Below are positions 6,963 to 9,657 of a DNA stretch of 9,657 nucleotides, in pieces. Origin of the DNA: a bacterium. Lineage in GTDB: Bacteria; Actinomycetota; Acidimicrobiia; Acidimicrobiales; Bin134. Location: NCBI GenBank assembly GCA_028820035.1, contig JAPPKI010000126.1:3021-12677 (forward strand). Direction: 5' to 3'. Under the pieces are notes generated by a model. It ran no database searches, was not told where the DNA came from, and saw only the letters and a list, made by a program, of their open reading frames with translations. The position numbers and the translations under genes are program-made. Each line of letters opens with the position of its first letter. Positions within the stretch are counted from its first letter, which is position 1.

Positions 6963-7904
6963 CTAACCCTCGCCCATGAGCCGGGCGATCATTCGGCTGC
7001 CCTGCTCTGGGTCCCAGGCCGCCACCATGTCGTCGATCCCGTTCTCCCACGACACCGTGCAGGGCCCAGTCATGGAGATGCGCTTGTCGCTGTCGTAGGC
7101 CCGGCTGTGGGTACCCACCGGGTAGTACTCGAAATTGGGCTCCACCCCGACCTGGGCTCCCATTCGCCGGCACATGTCCTCGATGCTGACGTTCTCGTCG
7201 CCGCCCCAGTTGACAACGGTGGCCGGCACGGTGGCCCCCCCCAAGAAGGCCTCGGCGTGGGCGCACATGTCCTTCTCGTGGACCGGGGAGAACATGTTGG
7301 GCTCCGAGTCTTTGAGGGGCACCGGCATGCCGTTGGTCATCATGGCCAACAAGATGGCGGGCAGCCCCCCGTTTTGGCCGTAGGCCACGTTGATGCGGCC
7401 GATCACGGTGGGCAGGTCGTAGAGCCGGCACATGGTTCGGGCCACCGCCTCGGCGGCCATCTTGGTCACCCCGTAGGTCTCCGAATAGGGCTGCTCGCTG
7501 TCGCCCAGCGGATCGCCTTCGGCGTAGACGTAGGTGTGGTCGTCGTTGTTCTTGTAGGCGGCGGCGGTGGACGCATGCAGAAAGCCCTTGGCGTTGCGGC
7601 AGTGCGCCATCAGCAGGCCAGTGGCCTCGGCGTTCTGGGTTAGGGCAAAATCGTAATCAGGTGAAGCCGCCATGAACGCGGCCATGTGGATCACATAGTC
7701 GAAGTCGTCGGGCAATCCGTTCAGGTCGCCGGAGGCCAGGTCGGCTTTATGGGGAATGGCCCCGGCCTCCTCCACCTGCTCCTTTGATCCCGGCTGGCTG
7801 AATCGGGCCAGCCCCCACACCTCGTTGTTCTGAGCGAAGTGTCGGGTCATGGGCAGAGCGATCTGCCCCGCGGTCCCCGTGATCAGAATCTTCTGGCCTT
7901 CCAT
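6963..7904 (-). CDS. NAD(P)-dependent epimerase/dehydratase, extended short-chain dehydrogenase family
   Basis: A 313-residue extended SDR, normal family length, cytoplasmic. The N-terminal Rossmann motif is TGTAGQIA (Gly10, Gly13, Ala16 of the GxxGxxG/A pattern). The HMAAF segment (73-77) marks beta-4. The catalytic set is visible as Ser112 in HASTAAAY and Tyr144-x-x-x-Lys148 in YGVTK, followed by the family-typical GRINVAYGQ (169-177). These proteins reduce, epimerise or dehydrate nucleotide sugars, or oxidise 3-beta-hydroxysteroids and similar alcohols. The context beside a CYP142-like P450 makes the second kind attractive, but this is inference. The ATG at 7904 was chosen for an excellent Shine-Dalgarno, GGAGG at 7912-7916, seven nt upstream; the frame extends to 7931 without support. 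It is the first gene of the minus-strand operon and diverges from the dioxygenase gene across 77 bp. Confidence 0.9.
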   Translation of the reverse strand: MEGQKILITGTAGQIALPMTRHFAQNNEVWGLARFSQPGSKEQVEEAGAIPHKADLASGDLNGLPDDFDYVIHMAAFMAASPDYDFALTQNAEATGLLMAHCRNAKGFLHASTAAAYKNNDDHTYVYAEGDPLGDSEQPYSETYGVTKMAAEAVARTMCRLYDLPTVIGRINVAYGQNGGLPAILLAMMTNGMPVPLKDSEPNMFSPVHEKDMCAHAEAFLGGATVPATVVNWGGDENVSIEDMCRRMGAQVGVEPNFEYYPVGTHSRAYDSDKRISMTGPCTVSWENGIDDMVAAWDPEQGSRMIARLMGEG

Positions 7905-7981
7905 CGTCGAACCTCCTCGACCTTTGCTCACCTTGTACTAGCACGGCAAGCCTGCGGCGTTGACATGATAGGGATAGAGAC
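7905..7981. promoter_or_regulatory. Divergent intergenic region between SDR operon and dioxygenase gene
   Basis: These 77 bp must hold promoters for both directions. Next to the SDR start, the inverted repeat GTCGA/TCGAC (7906-7910 and 7917-7921) brackets the loop 7911-7916, which on the minus-strand mRNA is GGAGGT, the ribosome binding site itself. On the + strand, purine-rich AGGGATAGAGA just before the ATG at 7982 can serve as a weak ribosome binding site. No convincing -35/-10 pair was found for either direction. Confidence 0.4.
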
Positions 7982-8869
7982 ATGATTCGCACCGAGCCCC
8001 TCGACGCGCCACTGGGTTCGCTGGCCTCGGGCTGGGACCCTGGGGCACCGCTGTCCGACGGCGATGTGGCGACGCTGCGCCAAGCGTTGGCCGACCGTCT
8101 GGTGGTGGTGCTGCGGGGCCAGCGGGAGTGCGACGCCGAGGAGCTGGCCGCACTGGCCCATCAACTGGGCGAGCCGTTCCCCGCCGACGAGCTGTACAAC
8201 ATCCCCACCGAGACACCCGAGGTGCTGGCCGTGTCCAACGAGCTCAACGACGACGGTTACGAGATCGGCACCGCGGGAAGCGGCCCGCTGCCGTGGCACA
8301 CCGACTACGCCTTCTTGGACACCATCGCCCGGGAGTCGCTGCTCAATGCCCAGCGGGTGCCGCCCGACGGCGGTGCCGACACGTCGTTTTGCGACATGTA
8401 CACCGCCTATGAGACCTTGCCCGACCACTTGGGCGAGAAGCTGGCGGGGCGGACCGGCCGGTACACCATCACGTCGGAAAACAACACCCGGCTCCGCCAG
8501 AACCACCACGACGAGGATCCGTCCGAATCAGCGGCCCGCCGAATGCAGGCCAATCCCGACATCATCTATCCCGGCTCGGGCGAAGTGGTCGAGCACCCGG
8601 TGGAGATGCCCCACCCCGACACCGGAAGGGTGGCGCTGTATGTGTCGTCGTTCTCCTGCGGCTTCGACGGCATCGACGACCCCGAGGAAGCCTTCGCCCT
8701 CACCCAGGCGGCCATGGACCACGCCATTGTCTCCGAGCGCACCTACACCCACCGCTGGCGTCAGGGCGACGTGGTGATCTTCGACACCGTGGGCACCGTC
8801 CACCGCCGAGAGATGCCCCACAACCCCGGCCCCCGTTCTCTGCGCCAACTGTCCATCAAGTACCCCTGA
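7982..8869 (+). CDS. TauD/TfdA-family Fe(II)/2-oxoglutarate-dependent dioxygenase
   Basis: A 295-residue protein of normal length for the TauD/TfdA family, which hydroxylates or cleaves substrates using Fe(II), 2-oxoglutarate and O2 in the cytoplasm. The 2-His-1-carboxylate triad is visible: His106-x-Asp108 in PWHTDYAF and distal His274 in GTVHRREM. Arg285, eleven residues after the distal His, is placed like the 2-oxoglutarate-binding Arg of TauD (H255/R266). The N-terminal LRQALADRLVVVLRGQ (32-47) is the usual family opening. The substrate cannot be told; the family includes taurine, 2,4-D, gamma-butyrobetaine and alkyl-sulfate enzymes. The ATG at 7982 is preceded by AGGGATAGAGA as a weak ribosome site. 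It diverges from the SDR operon, and the alcohol dehydrogenase gene lies 51 bp downstream on the same strand. Confidence 0.87.
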   Translation: MIRTEPLDAPLGSLASGWDPGAPLSDGDVATLRQALADRLVVVLRGQRECDAEELAALAHQLGEPFPADELYNIPTETPEVLAVSNELNDDGYEIGTAGSGPLPWHTDYAFLDTIARESLLNAQRVPPDGGADTSFCDMYTAYETLPDHLGEKLAGRTGRYTITSENNTRLRQNHHDEDPSESAARRMQANPDIIYPGSGEVVEHPVEMPHPDTGRVALYVSSFSCGFDGIDDPEEAFALTQAAMDHAIVSERTYTHRWRQGDVVIFDTVGTVHRREMPHNPGPRSLRQLSIKYP

Positions 8870-8908
8870 GCGACGAGGGGCGACCCGCTGTCCTAGGCAG
8901 GCTCTCGT

Positions 8909-8914
8909 TAGTCT
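8909..8914 (+). promoter_or_regulatory. Putative -10 box for a leaderless alcohol dehydrogenase transcript
   Basis: TAGTCT matches the TANNNT -10 pattern and is followed by exactly six bases before the ATG at 8921. This would place the transcription start at the A of the start codon. No Shine-Dalgarno is seen in front of that ATG, which supports leaderless initiation, a common mode in actinobacteria. There is no clear -35 box. It is a prediction from pattern and spacing only. Confidence 0.45.
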
Positions 8915-8920
8915 GGCACC

Positions 8921-9657
8921 ATGCCTACGCCAGCTCGAGTCGCCGTCGTTCCCCAGGAAATGGGCCAGCCCCTGCGCATCGAATCGGTGGAGTTGCCCGA
9001 TCCCGGGCCCACCGACGTGGTGGTGCGGCAATTCGCCAGCGGGGTGTGCCACAGCCAACTCCACGAGATCCACACTCCCCGGGCCAGCGACGTGGTGCTG
9101 GGCCACGAGTCCACCGGCGAGGTGGTGGCGGTGGGCAGCGAAGTGAGCCACGTTGCCCCCGGCGACCGGGTGTTTGTGACCTGGCTGCCCCGCAGCACCC
9201 AGCCCCCCGACCGCCGGCCTGCCATGGCCCAGGTCGTCCAGGACGACGGCGCTCTGGCCACCAGCCTGGGGGTGTTCACCTGGGCCGACCACACCATCGC
9301 TGATGAGATGTTCATCGTGCCCATGCCCGATGACGCCCCCACCGATGTAACCGCCATTATCGGATGCGCAGTGATGACAGGCGCCGGCGCGGTGATGAAC
9401 ACTGCCGGGGTCACCGCCGGATCTTCGGTGGCGGTGTTCGGGGTGGGCGGCGTGGGCCTCTCGGCCCTGGCCGCGGCCAAGGCGCTTGGGGCCGACCCCA
9501 TCATCGCGGTGGACCTCTCCGAGAAGAAGCTGGACTTCGCCCTGCGCCATGGGGCCACCACCGCAGTCAACGCCTCCGAGTGCGACCCGGTGGCCCGCAT
9601 CCACGAGCTCACCCCCCGTCAAGGTCACGAATTGATTGGCGCGCCCTGCTCAGGAGT
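8921..9657 (+). CDS. Medium-chain (MDR) zinc-type alcohol dehydrogenase, 3' truncated by window end
   Basis: The first 245 residues of a protein expected to be about 360-370 long; the frame is open at the window end. Catalytic-zinc ligands are present: Cys43 in SGVCHSQLH, His62-Glu63 in VLGHESTGEVVAVG, and Cys149 in IIGCAVMTGAGAV. The GroES-like domain is followed by the Rossmann domain with GVGGVG (174-179). An acidic residue, Asp198 in IIAVDLSEKK, favours NAD over NADP. Unusually, the four-cysteine structural-zinc loop that normally follows GDRVFV (81-86) is absent; the stretch TWLPRSTQPPDRRPAMAQ (87-104) has no cysteine. The closest general type is the class III-like or mycothiol-dependent group of zinc alcohol dehydrogenases, but the assignment is loose. 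It oxidises an alcohol or reduces an aldehyde in the cytoplasm, possibly the product of a neighbouring hydroxylase (inference). A possible leaderless promoter precedes the start. Confidence 0.9.
   Translation, partial: MPTPARVAVVPQEMGQPLRIESVELPDPGPTDVVVRQFASGVCHSQLHEIHTPRASDVVLGHESTGEVVAVGSEVSHVAPGDRVFVTWLPRSTQPPDRRPAMAQVVQDDGALATSLGVFTWADHTIADEMFIVPMPDDAPTDVTAIIGCAVMTGAGAVMNTAGVTAGSSVAVFGVGGVGLSALAAAKALGADPIIAVDLSEKKLDFALRHGATTAVNASECDPVARIHELTPRQGHELIGAPCSG

Noticed and set aside
6940..7431. N-terminal extension of the second P450 to 7431
   Set aside because: It is Arg/Gly-rich out-of-frame sequence inside the SDR gene; MPNHPTL at 6939 has a Shine-Dalgarno and the right length.
7960..7965. 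TTGACA, a perfect -35 hexamer, before the dioxygenase gene
   Set aside because: Only 16 bases separate it from the ATG at 7982, so a normally spaced -10 box would fall inside the coding region. It cannot drive this gene from the chosen start.
8528..9628. Minus-strand open frame (366 codons) across the dioxygenase end and the alcohol dehydrogenase
   Set aside because: It is a His/Gly/Val-rich shadow with no family motifs; both + strand genes have catalytic residues in place.
9610..9657. Possible frameshift in the last bases of the alcohol dehydrogenase, where the expected GVDYAFE block is not yet seen
   Set aside because: The frame stays open and the other two frames are no better (one meets a stop). 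The block may lie just beyond the window, so there is no firm evidence for a defect.

Overview
This window is high-GC and densely coding, about 9.7 kb with nine genes. Two genes run off the ends. No RNA gene, CRISPR array, insertion sequence or phage gene was seen. The style suggests an actinobacterium, perhaps an uncultured Acidimicrobiia-like or mycobacterial-type lineage. The supporting signs are strong GC bias at third codon positions, two class I bacterial P450s (one recalling mycobacterial CYP142), 4-base start/stop overlaps, a lipoprotein c-type cytochrome and at least one leaderless-type promoter. This placement is an inference; no taxonomic marker gene is present.

Layout, left to right. 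(1) The C-terminal half of a hydantoinase/oxoprolinase A-type subunit on + (1-1158) converges on (2) a minus-strand pair. That pair is a molybdenum hydroxylase large subunit of the xanthine/CO dehydrogenase family (2401-4680), followed by a cytochrome P450 (1163-2404) joined through an ATGA overlap. (3) Diverging from it across 57 bp is an isochorismatase-fold protein on + (4738-5352) whose expected catalytic residues look substituted. (4) A second minus-strand operon converges on that gene with one base between stop codons: an NAD-dependent epimerase/dehydratase-type SDR (6963-7904), a CYP142-like P450 (5725-6939) and a small lipoprotein c-type cytochrome (5354-5728, probable TTG start overlapping the P450 stop). 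(5) Diverging across 77 bp on + are a TauD/TfdA-type Fe(II)/2-oxoglutarate dioxygenase (7982-8869) and a medium-chain alcohol dehydrogenase (8921 to the window end) that lacks the usual structural-zinc loop.

Taken together the genes are mostly oxidative: two P450s, one molybdenum hydroxylase, one Fe/2OG dioxygenase, an SDR, an alcohol dehydrogenase, and two hydrolase-fold proteins. This fits an accessory catabolic region for hydrophobic or cyclic organic compounds such as steroids, terpenoids, alicyclics or cyclic amides. The substrate cannot be read from the sequence. No regulator, transporter, ferredoxin or ferredoxin reductase lies in the window, so the P450s and the molybdenum enzyme must draw electron partners from elsewhere.

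I see no clear new defence or mobile system. The most notable oddities are the isochorismatase-fold protein with an altered triad, the solitary molybdenum hydroxylase large subunit coupled to a P450, and the exported cytochrome c coupled to a CYP142-like P450.
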